Shown here: positions 1-9,330 of the stretch, piece after piece | How the letters are laid out: each line of letters starts with the position of its first letter | Numbering within the stretch: position 1 is the stretch's first letter | Assembly: GCA_017474765.1 (NCBI GenBank) | Contig: JAFVGW010000007.1 | Coordinates: 1 to 64,000 of the forward strand | Source of the DNA: Salinivirgaceae bacterium | GTDB lineage: Bacteria; Bacteroidota; Bacteroidia; Bacteroidales; SZUA-534 | DNA length: 64,000 nt | Direction of reading: 5' to 3' | Translations under genes and position numbers: made by a program | The notes under the pieces: generated by a model | What the model saw: the letters and a program-made list of their open reading frames with translations, nothing else | Told to the model about the DNA's origin: nothing | The model's database searches: none

Positions 1-127
1 CGTAATTCATAATTCGTAATTCATAATTCGTAATTCATAATTCGTAATTCATAATTCGTAATTCATAATTCGTAATTCATAATTCGTAATTCATAATTCG
101 TAATTCATAATTCGTAATTCATAATTC
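1..127. repeat. 14-bp tandem repeat array, about nine copies
   Basis: The unit CGTAATTCATAATT is repeated head to tail about nine times with almost no variation and runs off the left edge, so the full length is unknown. One and a half copies of the same unit recur at 22167-22187. It lies just beyond the 3' end of a minus-strand gene. The unit is itself rich in TAATT/AATTC and could fold weakly. It has no spacers, so it is not a CRISPR array. Confidence 0.95.
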
Positions 128-160
128 TAAATCCTAATGCCTAGTGCCTAATGCCTAATC
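128..160. repeat. Degenerate CCTAATGCCTAGTGCC-type repeat
   Basis: This short tract is built of variants of CCTAATG and CCTAGTG and directly follows the 14-bp array. The same order, 14-bp unit then CCTAATTCC/CCTAGTGCC units, is found at 22167-22224. The two elements therefore travel together in this genome as a composite intergenic repeat. Confidence 0.75.
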
Positions 161-161
161 A

Positions 162-1208
162 TCATTCCTCATTACTAAAGAATAGCTTGTAGAATTTCAA
201 TCCTTTGTGTTCGTCGAATCCTTTCTCGATGTAATCGGGATTGGCGTGCACGTAGATGTGGAAATTCTTGTCGAGTTTAATCACGCTGCGGAAGTATTTC
301 TTGCCGCGTTTGACTGCTTCGCCCGAAATCTCGAACTGGTCGATGGGTGAGAGCATCTTCTGGTTTTCAAACTTGCGCTTGTAGTCTTCAAACGCCGCGC
401 TAACCTGCTCGTTGCCAATAACATCGTTCTTAAACTGCTCGCTGTCGAAAAAGTCGTTGGTGTTGAAGAACTGCTCGGCGCGTTTCATAAACGTCACTTG
501 GTCGGCCTTGTCAACCTTGTTTTGCGATGTGAGCATATCGTGGCTGAAATTCTTGCAGATGTCGAACAGTTGGTTGGTTTGGTAGTATTCATTCTCGCGC
601 GGCATCACGTTCAGGAAACTTTCGCGCCAGTACATCGCCTCGTCGCCGCGGTTGGTGCTGTCGACAATTGCCACCTGGTAGCCAGTCTCGCGCTCGTTGT
701 TTAGAATCAAGCATCCCTTGTCCAACTTCTTGATATTGATGCCGTTTTCGTATTCAACACCATAACTGTCGCCCTGCTGGCACACCTTTATATATGTGTC
801 CTTGTTTTCCGATTTAAAAATTCCGATGGCGTCAACGGCCACACCGTCAATCTGTATTCCGCTGAAATACACCATATAGAACTCACCTGTCTTAATGTTG
901 GGGTGGTTCGATTTTTCATACAGATGCCAGGCGATGTTGGTCGATTGCTGATAGAACTGGGCGTTGTCGTCGAACACCTTGCTTACGCAGTCGTAAACTG
1001 CATTTTGCTGTAAATCTTCGTTATCCACAAACTGGTAGAAGTATTCGGTCTTGAAATGCGACAGAAAATATGTCTTCAGAATGTCTTCGGCAGTCTCGTC
1101 GAAGATTTGCGTCGGTGCTTTTGAAATCTGCACGCCCTGCTCTTCTGAGCGGCTGCCGATGTTGTGCACAACAATCTGATTCAGTGTTACTTCGCTATAA
1201 TCAATCAT
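162..1208 (-). CDS. Nucleoid-associated protein, NdpA/YejK (37-kDa) family
   Basis: A 348-residue cytoplasmic protein that resembles the 37-kDa nucleoid-associated family (PF04245) over its whole length. It has the characteristic N-terminal segment (residues 1-20, ending in a V-H-N-I-G stretch) and the central segment around residues 105-130 containing F-x-G-I-Q-I-D-G. Members bind the nucleoid; the precise role in Bacteroidota is not established. There is no signal peptide or membrane segment. The gene stands alone on the minus strand, about 150 bp beyond the end of proS, and its 3' flank is the repeat array at the left edge. The start is the ATG at 1208, and no competing upstream ATG is seen. 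Confidence 0.8.
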   Translation of the reverse strand: MIDYSEVTLNQIVVHNIGSRSEEQGVQISKAPTQIFDETAEDILKTYFLSHFKTEYFYQFVDNEDLQQNAVYDCVSKVFDDNAQFYQQSTNIAWHLYEKSNHPNIKTGEFYMVYFSGIQIDGVAVDAIGIFKSENKDTYIKVCQQGDSYGVEYENGINIKKLDKGCLILNNERETGYQVAIVDSTNRGDEAMYWRESFLNVMPRENEYYQTNQLFDICKNFSHDMLTSQNKVDKADQVTFMKRAEQFFNTNDFFDSEQFKNDVIGNEQVSAAFEDYKRKFENQKMLSPIDQFEISGEAVKRGKKYFRSVIKLDKNFHIYVHANPDYIEKGFDEHKGLKFYKLFFSNEE

Positions 1209-1292
1209 ACGGGTGATATTTTGTGCGCAAATGTAATAAAAGGTTTGCCAAAAGCCTTCTTATTTTCAACAAGCAGTAAAGCAAAACCATAA

Positions 1293-1324
1293 AAAGCCCG
1301 ACAAGCAAATGCCTGCCAGGCTTT
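1293..1324 (-). terminator. Rho-independent terminator of proS
   Basis: Read on the minus strand this is a long hairpin: AAAGCC pairs with GGCTTT, and an inner stem of TGGCAGGC with GCTTGTCG contains G-U pairs. A run of T (plus-strand A at 1291-1295) follows. It lies 40 bp downstream of the proS stop. Confidence 0.7.
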
Positions 1325-1364
1325 AATATTCGTTCAAAAGACCGTCGTCAGTTGTCTGTAGTCC

Positions 1365-2837
1365 TTAATAAGCAATCGCAAACAGCACTCGCTGCTTCGA
1401 CGGCTTGCCAGTCAGGATGCACTTGCCTTCCTCGAGCGGATTACCCAACGGAATGCAGCGGATGGTGGCCTTCGTCTTCTCTTTGATTGCAACCTCGGTT
1501 TCAGTGGTGCCGTCCCAGTGAGCCGACACAAAACCGCCCTTCGCGAGCGCAGCCTCAAACTCTTCCCAAGTATCGACTTTGGTGATGTTGGCGGCGCGGA
1601 AATCGACAGCTTTCTTGTAGATGTTGGCCTGAATCTCGTCCATCAGCTTAGTGCAGATGTCAACAGCCTGACCAACCGGATATGTCTCCTTCTCGAGCGT
1701 GTCGCGGCGGGCAATCTCAACGGTGCCGTTCTCAAGGTCGCGGGCGCCAAAGGCGATGCGCACCGGAACGCCCTGCAGCTCGTACTGAGCAAACTTCCAG
1801 CCCGGTTTTTGCGTGTCGCGGTCGTCGAACTTGACTGACAGGCCTTTAGCCTCAAGGTCGGCTTTGAGTTTGTTGCCCAACTCGCGCATCTTGGCATTCT
1901 CCTCGTCGCCTTTAAAGATTGGCACGATAACCACCTGAATTGGTGCAAGTTTCGGCGGCAGAACAAGGCCGTTGTCGTCGGAATGCGACATTATGAGCGC
2001 GCCCATCAGACGGGTTGAAACGCCCCAGCTTGTGGCCCAAACCAACTCCTGCTTGCCCTCTTTATTCAAGAATTTCACATCGAACGCTTTCGCGAAATTC
2101 TGCCCCAGGAAGTGCGATGTACCAGCCTGCAGAGCCTTGCCATCCTGCATCAGAGCCTCAATGCAATAGGTGTCGAGAGCGCCTGCGAAACGCTCGTTTG
2201 CCGTCTTCACACCCTTGATGACAGGCACAGCCATAAACTCTTCGGCAAACTTGGCATAAACATCGAGCATCTTGCGGGCCTCAACCTCGGCCTCCTCTTT
2301 GGTGGCGTGGGCTGTGTGGCCTTCCTGCCAAAGGAATTCGGCGGTGCGAAGGAACAGACGCGTGCGCATCTCCCAGCGGACAACGTTGGCCCATTGGTTG
2401 CACAAAATCGGCAGGTCGCGGTACGACTGAATCCAGTTTTTATATGTGCTCCAGATGATAGTCTCCGATGTTGGGCGGACAATCAGCTCCTCCTCGAGTT
2501 TGGCCTCAGGGTCAACAATCACGCCCGAGCCGTCGGGATTGGTTTTCAGACGGTAGTGAGTAACCACGGCGCACTCCTTGGCAAAGCCCTCAACGTGGTC
2601 GGCCTCGCGGCTAAGGAACGATTTGGGGATGAAAAGCGGGAAATATGCGTTCACGTGCCCCGTCTCTTTGAACATCTTGTCCAAAGCATCGTGCATCTTC
2701 TCCCAAATTGCATATCCATAAGGTTTTATCACCATACAGCCACGCACGGCTGAGTTCTCGGCCAAGTCGGCTTTCACAACCAACTCGTTGTACCATTGCG
2801 AGTAATTCTCGCTTCTCGAAGTCAAAAATTTGCCCAT
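1365..2837 (-). CDS. proS: Prolyl-tRNA synthetase (archaeal/eukaryal-type, short form)
   Basis: A 490-residue class II aminoacyl-tRNA synthetase that charges tRNA-Pro with proline. Motif 1 lies around residues 65-75 (Y-F-P-L-F-I-P). Motif 2 is at 158-177, with the [11 protein letters not shown] core that binds ATP and proline. Motif 3 is near 273-298 (S-W-G-V-S-T-R then L-V-L-P-P). An anticodon-binding region follows, with a C-terminal zinc-type domain ending in A-I-A-Y. There is no inserted editing domain between motifs 2 and 3, so this is the short form, which is usual for Bacteroidota. It is a single-gene unit with a terminator at 1293-1324 and is divergent from the lipoprotein gene at 3007. 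Confidence 0.97.
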   Translation of the reverse strand: MGKFLTSRSENYSQWYNELVVKADLAENSAVRGCMVIKPYGYAIWEKMHDALDKMFKETGHVNAYFPLFIPKSFLSREADHVEGFAKECAVVTHYRLKTNPDGSGVIVDPEAKLEEELIVRPTSETIIWSTYKNWIQSYRDLPILCNQWANVVRWEMRTRLFLRTAEFLWQEGHTAHATKEEAEVEARKMLDVYAKFAEEFMAVPVIKGVKTANERFAGALDTYCIEALMQDGKALQAGTSHFLGQNFAKAFDVKFLNKEGKQELVWATSWGVSTRLMGALIMSHSDDNGLVLPPKLAPIQVVIVPIFKGDEENAKMRELGNKLKADLEAKGLSVKFDDRDTQKPGWKFAQYELQGVPVRIAFGARDLENGTVEIARRDTLEKETYPVGQAVDICTKLMDEIQANIYKKAVDFRAANITKVDTWEEFEAALAKGGFVSAHWDGTTETEVAIKEKTKATIRCIPLGNPLEEGKCILTGKPSKQRVLFAIAY

Positions 2838-3006
2838 CGTCGTTTTATTTTGTATTTTATATTGTTTTTGCTAATTTTAACGTTTAATAATTTGGGTGCA
2901 AAGTAAATTAAAAGAGCGTAGGAGGGCTCTAAAAAATCACCGAAATTTGAAATTTAAATGTGGCATAATTTTTGCGACTGACTAATAAACCTAAAACCAT
3001 ACAACT

Positions 3007-4320
3007 ATGAAAAATCTAATTTTATTTTTAGTGGCAGCAGCGGCAACAGGGTTTGCTGCTTCATGCGGATCAACAGCGGGATTGTCGGGGTATTATTACG
3101 ACGACGTTTATTTCAATCCCAAAACTGACATTAAACAGGAACCTAGTTATGCTCAGGCATCAGCACCGGAATCGGAAGAATATCAGACTGCAAAAGTCAA
3201 CCGTGATTATGACAGTGCCGAAAATGTTGAAGGAGATGATGCTGACGAAGGGGAAATGGGCGAATATGAGCGCCGCCTGATGCGTTTCAGCGATGACTAT
3301 GACGGTAAGTATTTTGCCGATGGTGAAACAGATGTCAATGTTCGTCCAATCAATGTGCACGTTTATTATTGTGACCGTTGGAATTATGGTTGGGATGACC
3401 TTGCCTGGGATTTGGCCTGGGACTTGACTTTCGGCTATCCTTATTCATGGCGTTATCGTCACCATTGGTACAATGATTATTGGTATTACGGGTACCACCA
3501 TTATCCGTACTCTTATTGGGATTACTATTATGGATATTATGATCCGTGGTACTATCATCATTATTATTATCCATACTATCGCCATTATTATCCGTTGTAT
3601 ACATATCGTCACCGCCATCATCACAACTACGCCAGCAGCAACAATCACAGCTATGGCCCAAGACGGAGTGCGACAACCAGCAGTCCGTCATCGCGTGAGG
3701 ATCGGACTGTAACCCGCGGCAGAAGCGGTGAAGCTCGGAATAGTGGCAACTCTTCGAGTGTGGTAGGACATTCGGGTGGAGCAGGTTCGACGAGCACGGC
3801 AGTTCGTGGACGCACCTCAACAACCAACGGCTCTGTATCGCAAAGCGGTGCCAGCAGGAGTTCTGCCAGTCAGGCATCGAATGGTAATAGTGGTAATGTT
3901 CGGCAAGGTACTGCTTCGTCATCTACAAGGTCGGCATCAACAACTCAAAGCCGTGGACGCAGTGTGCAGCAGCAGCCAAGCAACACGGTGCGTACTGGCA
4001 GGGTGAGCACTGCAACTCGCGGAACAAGCAGCAGCAGTAGCAGTGGGGCAACCCGCAGCGGCAGTAGCAGTGGATCATACCGTTCCGGTACTTCTTCGTC
4101 AAGTTCGGGTTCATCGCACAGCAGCTATAGCGGAGGTAGCCACAGCAGCGGCAGTAGCAGCAGCAGTAGTAGTAGTGGATCATCATACCGTTCTGGTTCA
4201 TCTTCGTCAAGTTCGGGTTCATCGCACAGCAGCTATAGCGGCGGCAGCCACAGTGGCGGCAGCCGTAGCAGCGGTGGTGGTCACAGTAGTGGTGGCGGTG
4301 GCGGCCGTGGAAGAAGATAA
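3007..4320 (+). CDS. Low-complexity lipoprotein, Tyr/His-rich then Ser/Gly-rich
   Basis: A 437-residue protein with a lipoprotein-like signal peptide (hydrophobic residues 4-19 followed by A-S-C-G, putative lipid-bearing Cys20). An acidic segment follows (about 45-95). Residues about 120-205 are dominated by Tyr, His and Trp. The remaining half (about 215-437) is almost entirely Ser, Gly, Arg and Thr, with internal repeats such as S-G-S-S-H-S-S-Y-S-G-G-S. The DNA repeats accordingly (for example around 4075-4150 and 4190-4260). I do not recognise a named family. The composition suggests a surface-exposed, flexible or cohesive protein. It is 32 bp upstream of an outer-membrane porin gene and very likely co-transcribed with it. 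Long antisense open frames here are artefacts of the composition. Confidence 0.75.
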   Translation: MKNLILFLVAAAATGFAASCGSTAGLSGYYYDDVYFNPKTDIKQEPSYAQASAPESEEYQTAKVNRDYDSAENVEGDDADEGEMGEYERRLMRFSDDYDGKYFADGETDVNVRPINVHVYYCDRWNYGWDDLAWDLAWDLTFGYPYSWRYRHHWYNDYWYYGYHHYPYSYWDYYYGYYDPWYYHHYYYPYYRHYYPLYTYRHRHHHNYASSNNHSYGPRRSATTSSPSSREDRTVTRGRSGEARNSGNSSSVVGHSGGAGSTSTAVRGRTSTTNGSVSQSGASRSSASQASNGNSGNVRQGTASSSTRSASTTQSRGRSVQQQPSNTVRTGRVSTATRGTSSSSSSGATRSGSSSGSYRSGTSSSSSGSSHSSYSGGSHSSGSSSSSSSSGSSYRSGSSSSSSGSSHSSYSGGSHSGGSRSSGGGHSSGGGGGRGRR

Positions 4321-4352
4321 TTTATTGTTGGTCTGACAAATACTATTGAGAG

Positions 4353-5825
4353 ATGAAAACAAAATCAATTATACCAGCTTTAGTAATGTTTGGTGTTGCA
4401 ACGGTTGTGTCGGCACAGAATATGGATGATGCAGTCCGTTACACAAACATAGTTCCGACTGGAACGGCAAAATTCGTATCGATGGGCGGTGCAATGGGTG
4501 CCATTGGAGGAGATTTGACAGCGGTGACTGTCAATCCAGCCGGCATCGGTGTATATCGTAACGGTCAGATGACAATTTCGCCAATGTGGACAACAGATAA
4601 GGCTACGGCAAAATATTACGGCACAACGGCGAAATCAAATTCAAGCAGCTTCCGCTTTTCGAATGTGGGAGTGGCTTCTGCTTTACCAATTGACGAAACC
4701 GGCTTGGTATCGTTCAATATTGGCTTTGTGTATAACCGCCTTGCCACTTTCGATGGTGGTTATTCGGTGAAAGGCTATAATGATGTCAGCTCGCTGCTCG
4801 ATAAGGCTGTGGACGATTTCAATATCGATTATTGGGACCGAGATCCGTTCTATAATGCTGATTTGTTTATTTATGACTCATCTTGGCATAGATATATAAA
4901 TGATTATGAGGATTTTGGCGTATATGGTTCAAATCAGCGCCAGTCGGTGACAACTGATGGCAGTCTTGGAGAATACAATTTTCTGTTGGGTGCAAACATC
5001 AACAATGAATTTTATATCGGAGGTTCGCTGAACATTGTCCATGTTGATTACCGTCATGTGTCGAAATATACAGAAGAACCTGATATAGAAGATTTTACAA
5101 TTGATTATTTTAATGTTACTGACGAATTCTGGACTATGGGAAGCGGAGTCAATTTTAAACTGGGTGTGATTGGTTGGTTGAATGATAATTTAAGAATTGG
5201 ATTAGCTTTCCACACGCCTACTATCTTGTCGTTGACTGACGATTATGGCACAAAAGTTGAATCTTCTGTGTGGTATAGTGAGCAAGACAACAATACTAAT
5301 GATGTCTCGTATTACACTACAAAACAAAGCTATAATTCGACAGGTACTGTTGACTGGCGTTTGACGATGCCGTGTAAATTTATCGGCAGTATCGCTTTTG
5401 TAGCACATGAGCATGGAATGTTTGATGTTGATTGTGAGATTGTTAAATATTCGGACGCCACCATCAACGATGACGATATCCAAATTGGCAATGAATACGA
5501 TGAACTTAACGGTCGTATATCTGATGAGCTTCGCACAACAGTTAACTTGCGTGCAGGTGGCGAAATGACTTTCGGCCCCGCCGTTGCCCGTGCAGGTTTC
5601 GGTTTCTACGGCAGTCCTTACAAAAGCAGTCATGTTAATTCATCGGCTCACCAGATGGTTTACAGCATTGGCGCAGGGTATCGTGGACATTGGGCTTTCA
5701 TTGACCTAGGGTACAATTTACGAACAAAGAAGGAGACCAAATACATTTACACCTATAGAGAAAGCGAGACCAAAATGAAGAGCCGTGTTGGCAATTTTGT
5801 GATAACGGCTGGGTTTAGGTTTTAA
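4353..5825 (+). CDS. OmpP1/FadL/TodX-type outer-membrane transport protein
   Basis: A 490-residue protein with a cleavable signal peptide (residues 1-21, ending V-S-A-Q). The N-terminal mature region is like that of FadL-type porins: residues about 35-70 contain the G-T-A-K-F-V-S-M-G-G-A stretch and the N-P-A-G-I-G-V-Y motif that marks the plug region. Alternating hydrophobic/polar strands continue to a C-terminal Phe (A-G-F-R-F), the usual beta-barrel terminus. FadL-family proteins move hydrophobic compounds across the outer membrane; the substrate here is unknown. The gene directly follows the low-complexity lipoprotein, so the two may act together at the cell surface. Confidence 0.85.
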   Translation: MKTKSIIPALVMFGVATVVSAQNMDDAVRYTNIVPTGTAKFVSMGGAMGAIGGDLTAVTVNPAGIGVYRNGQMTISPMWTTDKATAKYYGTTAKSNSSSFRFSNVGVASALPIDETGLVSFNIGFVYNRLATFDGGYSVKGYNDVSSLLDKAVDDFNIDYWDRDPFYNADLFIYDSSWHRYINDYEDFGVYGSNQRQSVTTDGSLGEYNFLLGANINNEFYIGGSLNIVHVDYRHVSKYTEEPDIEDFTIDYFNVTDEFWTMGSGVNFKLGVIGWLNDNLRIGLAFHTPTILSLTDDYGTKVESSVWYSEQDNNTNDVSYYTTKQSYNSTGTVDWRLTMPCKFIGSIAFVAHEHGMFDVDCEIVKYSDATINDDDIQIGNEYDELNGRISDELRTTVNLRAGGEMTFGPAVARAGFGFYGSPYKSSHVNSSAHQMVYSIGAGYRGHWAFIDLGYNLRTKKETKYIYTYRESETKMKSRVGNFVITAGFRF

Positions 5826-5868
5826 TGCTGTTTGAAAGGTACTATTGTTCTTGTGACGGAGATTTGTT

Positions 5869-6540
5869 GTGGTATCTTGTCAGAATATTGATAATCAAGC
5901 CCAACTGATAGAGCTGATACATGAGGTTGGTTTTCTGCCATTGCTTGATAGCGGCATCAGCGGCTATTCTGCCGAAGAAATGGTAAGTGACGAATGTCGT
6001 TACTCGCCATTGCCCGATGGCGGTTGGGAATGGATGTTGTGGAAATGGAAAGGCTCTATTTTGACGGAAGGAAGCATTGTGTATGGCAAATTCTTTGCTG
6101 GCAAGGCAGGTTTTGTCAGTCGAAAATGGTGGCCTGATTTCTGCAACTATCGCCGTAGCATCCATCCGCAACCTTCTGCTGGCACCATCGAAGAAGCAAT
6201 ATTGTTCACATTACAGACGCAAGGTAGCCTGATTACTCGCGACCTTCGTGCGGCTTGCGGTTTCTCAGGCTCAAACATGCGCAGTAAGTTCGACGGTTAC
6301 ATCACGCGCCTGCAGATGGCTTGCCGCATTGTTACTGAAGATTTTGTCTATCCCATCGACCGCCACGGTCATGAGTATGGTTGGGGCTGGTCGTTGCTCA
6401 CCACTCCCGAGCAGCTATATGGACTTGAATCGTGCAAATGTGATTGTTCGCCTAATGAATCATTTGAAAAGATTTTCGAGCACCTTAGAAGAATACTGCC
6501 AGAAGCGTCTGATAGGCAGATTATCAGAATTTTGAAGTAG
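5869..6540 (+). CDS. AlkZ-related winged-helix protein
   Basis: A 223-residue cytoplasmic protein. The second half (residues about 100-180) resembles the winged-helix/AlkZ-related proteins common in gut Bacteroidota and Firmicutes. It has an R-D-L-R-A-A-C-G-F turn, an F-D-G-Y-I-T-R-L-Q-M helix, and a Y-G-W-G-W-S-L-L-T-T-P-E stretch. True AlkZ proteins unhook DNA crosslinks, but this short relative has only part of that fold, and its activity is unproven. The chosen start is GTG 5869 because an in-frame stop lies at 5854 and a purine-rich ACGGAG sits just upstream. An ATG further in would lose conserved-looking residues. The next gene begins right after the stop. Confidence 0.6.
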   Translation: MVSCQNIDNQAQLIELIHEVGFLPLLDSGISGYSAEEMVSDECRYSPLPDGGWEWMLWKWKGSILTEGSIVYGKFFAGKAGFVSRKWWPDFCNYRRSIHPQPSAGTIEEAILFTLQTQGSLITRDLRAACGFSGSNMRSKFDGYITRLQMACRIVTEDFVYPIDRHGHEYGWGWSLLTTPEQLYGLESCKCDCSPNESFEKIFEHLRRILPEASDRQIIRILK

Positions 6541-6591
6541 GTGTCTAAATTTCTGAAAAAACATATCTTTGACCGACAAAAAATCAAAGCA

Positions 6592-7068
6592 ATGAAACGG
6601 ATAATTATCTTATTCACAGTTGGTTTCGCATTTGCAGCGTGCAGTCAGAAATCGCCCGACGGCGCACAACTTCTCAAGATACTGAACGACGAAAATCTCT
6701 CGCTTGTGGTGAGCAATGGCGACAGTATCAGCCGTCACGCAGGGCAGCGGGTCGACGACCTGATGCGGCTTGTGACCACCGAGCCCGAGCGTTTGCGCGG
6801 GGCCGTGGTTGCCGACAAGAAAGTGGGTTATGCCGCGGCGTCGCTCATTGCCTGCGGCGGGGTTCGCGAAGTGCACACCAACTACGTCACCCGCGCAGCC
6901 AGGAAGATTCTTGAGCAGGCGGGCGTTAAATTGGTGTCAGCCAACGAAGGCGAAATCATTTTCAACCGCGACAGCACAGGCCGATGCCCGATGGATTCTA
7001 CGCTCAACAGCATTACCACCGCCGAGCAGGGCTTTGAGATTCTGAAAACGAAATTCTACGCTGAATAA
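6592..7068 (+). CDS. DUF1893-domain lipoprotein
   Basis: A 158-residue protein. A start at ATG 6592 gives a clean lipoprotein signal (K-R-I-I-I-L-F-T-V then A-F-A-A-C, putative Cys15); the open frame upstream to 6541 has no signal-like content. After the signal comes a DUF1893 domain (about residues 25-125), with the L-V-V-S-N-G-D-S-I strand, the G-A-V-V-A-D-K-K-V-G-Y-A-A-A helix and a following A-C-G-G-V-R-E-V-H turn. DUF1893 is related to deaminase-like folds but is of unknown function. A lipoprotein form is notable, since many family members lack a signal. It lies between the AlkZ-related gene and an acetyltransferase on the same strand. Confidence 0.75.
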   Translation: MKRIIILFTVGFAFAACSQKSPDGAQLLKILNDENLSLVVSNGDSISRHAGQRVDDLMRLVTTEPERLRGAVVADKKVGYAAASLIACGGVREVHTNYVTRAARKILEQAGVKLVSANEGEIIFNRDSTGRCPMDSTLNSITTAEQGFEILKTKFYAE

Positions 7069-7091
7069 TTTCGCTGTTTTTGCGGAAAGCA

Positions 7092-7571
7092 ATGAATATC
7101 AAGACAATGATTCGACGCGCAACCACTGCCGATATTGAGCCGATTATTGGCTTGCTGCACCAAGTGAATATGGTTCATTACCATATCCGCCCCGATTTGT
7201 TCAAACCGCACACTACCAAGTATAACGAGTTGGAACTCAGCCAAATGCTGACCGATGACAACAAGCCGATTTTCGTTTTCGACGACGGCGGCGTACTCGG
7301 CTACGCATTTTGCCAAATCACTGAAGTTCAGAACAATAAACTGCTGCAAGACACCCGCACGCTCTACATTGACGATATTTGCGTTGACGAGAACGCCCGC
7401 GGCCGCCACGTTGGCAAATCGTTGTTCGAGCACGTCCGCAACTATGCACAATCGATTGGTTGCCACAACATTACGCTGAATGTTTGGGCAGGCAACGACG
7501 CTGCCCTGTCGTTCTACCAAAATATGGGAATGCTGGTGCAGAAAACCACAATGGAAATTGTTTTATGCTGA
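7092..7571 (+). CDS. GNAT-family N-acetyltransferase
   Basis: A 159-residue acetyl-CoA-dependent acetyltransferase. It opens with the usual I-R-R-A-T-x-x-D-I-E-P-I-I. The acetyl-CoA binding motif A lies near residues 95-125 (L-Y-I-D-D-I-C-V-D-E-N-A-R-G-R-H-V-G-K-S-L). Motif B (A-L-S-F-Y-Q-N-M-G-M) comes near the end. The substrate cannot be told. ATG 7092 is preferred over an upstream TTG because a GGAAAGC sits just before it. The 3' end overlaps the start of the next gene by 7 bp, so the two are probably translationally coupled. Confidence 0.9.
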   Translation: MNIKTMIRRATTADIEPIIGLLHQVNMVHYHIRPDLFKPHTTKYNELELSQMLTDDNKPIFVFDDGGVLGYAFCQITEVQNNKLLQDTRTLYIDDICVDENARGRHVGKSLFEHVRNYAQSIGCHNITLNVWAGNDAALSFYQNMGMLVQKTTMEIVLC

Positions 7572-8941
7572 CGTTCCACACCCTTTCAGTTACGGACCGC
7601 GCGGCTGTGCAGGCCGTGTCGCTCAAGGCTGGACGGCGCAACTGCAACTACGACTTCGCCAACCTTGTGGGCTGGCAGTTTTGGTTTCAAACCGAAGTCT
7701 GCGTGCTGGCCGACGCCGTGGTGCTGCGCTTCACCTTCGATGGCCGACGGGCCTATATGGTCTGCACGGCGGGCAACCTTCAGCCCGAACTGCTGAGCGA
7801 CCTTCTTGCCGACAGCGGCGGCTGCCTGATGCTGCTCGGCCTTGAAGATTCGCAGGTGCAGGCCGTCGAAAGTCAGCATTCCGACCTGATAATCAAGGCT
7901 GAAGCCGTCCGCAACCAATACGACTATATCTACCGCCGCAGCAGCCTTGCCACGCTTCAGGGCGGCGCCTATCAGGCCAAGCGCAACCACGCGAACCGCT
8001 TCCGCGCCGAGCACCCCGATTTTGAGTACCGTCCGCTTGCGCCCGAACTCTTCGACGAGTGCCGACGACTCACGGCAACGTGGCTCGAAGAGAAAGACGC
8101 CAACCGCACCATTCTGGCCGAGCAGCGCGTGATGGAGACCGTTTTCGCCAATTGGGACGCCCTGCAAATGACTGGCGGAAGCATTTTTATCGACGGGCAG
8201 ATGGTGGCCTTCACCTACGGCGCCGCCGTCACCACCGACACGTTCGACGTCTGCGTTGAGAAGGCCGACCGCCACATTGAAGGCGCCTTTGCCATTATCA
8301 ATCAGCAATTTGCCGCACACCTGCCCGAGCAATTCACCTATCTGAACCGCGAAGAAGATATGGGCCTGCCTGGACTTCGAAAGGCCAAACTGTCGTACCA
8401 CCCCGAAATATTGCTGACTTACAACACGTTAAGAATCTGCAAACCCTACACTTTGGAGCGGATGACCGCCGCCGACGCCCCGCTGACCACCGACTGGATG
8501 GTGCGCCAATACGGCTTCGACCGCGCCGATGTGGAGCAATGGGTGCGCACGCTGCACTTCAACTGGCCGCTGAGTGTCAAGGCGATAGATGCTGACGGCA
8601 AGGTTATCGGCCTGCTCAATATGAGCGACTACCGCATTCAAGACGAAGTGCCGCAGATTGCCACCGACGCCCCCGATTTGCTTGCGCGGCTCAACGCCCG
8701 TCGCTACACGGCGGTTTTCTCGTTCATTGTCGCCGAGCCCTACCGCGGCACACAACTGAACTACAATATGTTAATGTCGATAATGCCCGAACTGAAAGCC
8801 CGCTACGACTTCCTTTTCATTCCCGTGCTTCACCGCCTGAAAACCCACCAATACTGGCAGCGCTGGGGCGCGACCGAGTTTTACCGCGATGCGGAATGCG
8901 TCTGCTACAAACTTGAGTTGCAAGCCGCACCGCAACCATAA
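7565..8941 (+). CDS. DUF2156 (phosphatidylglycerol lysyltransferase-like) domain fused to GNAT domain
   Basis: A 458-residue soluble protein. Residues about 1-290 resemble DUF2156, the catalytic part of aminoacyl-phosphatidylglycerol synthases, which is itself a double GNAT fold. The opening residues, the C-N-Y-D-F-A-N-L-V-G-W segment, and the L-N-R-E-E-D-M-G-L-P-G-L-R-K-A-K stretch fit the family. Residues about 310-455 form a second GNAT-like domain, with V-I-G-L-L-N-M-S-D-Y and F-S-F-I-V-A-E-P-Y-R-G-T. No membrane segments are present, unlike true lipid lysyltransferases. The start at ATG 7565 overlaps the preceding acetyltransferase by 7 bp. The region is markedly more GC-rich than the island that follows. 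Confidence 0.8.
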   Translation: MLTFHTLSVTDRAAVQAVSLKAGRRNCNYDFANLVGWQFWFQTEVCVLADAVVLRFTFDGRRAYMVCTAGNLQPELLSDLLADSGGCLMLLGLEDSQVQAVESQHSDLIIKAEAVRNQYDYIYRRSSLATLQGGAYQAKRNHANRFRAEHPDFEYRPLAPELFDECRRLTATWLEEKDANRTILAEQRVMETVFANWDALQMTGGSIFIDGQMVAFTYGAAVTTDTFDVCVEKADRHIEGAFAIINQQFAAHLPEQFTYLNREEDMGLPGLRKAKLSYHPEILLTYNTLRICKPYTLERMTAADAPLTTDWMVRQYGFDRADVEQWVRTLHFNWPLSVKAIDADGKVIGLLNMSDYRIQDEVPQIATDAPDLLARLNARRYTAVFSFIVAEPYRGTQLNYNMLMSIMPELKARYDFLFIPVLHRLKTHQYWQRWGATEFYRDAECVCYKLELQAAPQP

Positions 8942-9007
8942 ATACTTTATATACTGATAGATAGGTATTGCTAATTGAATACGCAACAGGAATACAATTG
9001 AATTTAT

Positions 9008-9127
9008 TGGAATTATATCAACAATCAGGCCGAGCACCACAAAAAGGTTTCGTTCGACGATGAATACGCGACTTTTTTGACGGCATACAATGTTGACTTC
9101 AAACCTGATTTTCTTTTGGCCGATTGA
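9008..9127 (+). pseudogene. 3' fragment of an IS200-type transposase
   Basis: The forty codons before the stop at 9125-9127 encode a tail closely matching the last forty residues of the intact transposase at 9446-9901. Both have Y-I-N-N-Q-A-E-H-H-K, V-S-F, D-E-Y, and end L-L-x-D. A stop at 8999-9001 and loss of all upstream homology show it is only a remnant. The DNA downstream continues in similarity to the flank of the intact copy, so the duplicated unit extends past the gene. Confidence 0.85.
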
Positions 9128-9135
9128 TTGTTAGT

Positions 9136-9225
9136 ACCACCCCTTCGGGGTTCACGACGTGATGGTAATGCCATTACACAGGGGTTCACACCCCTGCCTG
9201 TGTTATGCCGCCCATTCTGGGCTGC
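9136..9225. repeat. REP-like hairpin cluster, copy A
   Basis: Three hairpins follow the transposase remnant: CCCC-TTC-GGGG (9140-9150), CAGGGG-ttcaca-CCCCTG (9179-9196), and GCCGCCC-attct-GGGCTGC (9207-9225). The same three occur in the same order after the intact transposase (9911-10001). Such short GC-rich palindromes are the usual partners of REP-associated Y1 transposases. Confidence 0.85.
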
Positions 9226-9330
9226 ACATTTTTTAATTCCCCGCCAATATTTTCCACAATTCACTACATTTGTCGTTAGCCGTTTGTGCCATTTTAGCAC
9301 TTGTGGCGTTACATACATAAAGTGTTTTTT

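Noticed and set aside
1..127. Possible CRISPR array at the left edge
   Set aside because: The 14-bp units are contiguous with no unique spacers, and no cas genes are near.
3350..3922. 190-codon open frame antisense to the Tyr/His/Ser-rich lipoprotein gene
   Set aside because: It only mirrors the low-complexity codons of the sense gene; the product is Asn/His/Asp-rich with no start signals, while the sense frame has a signal peptide.
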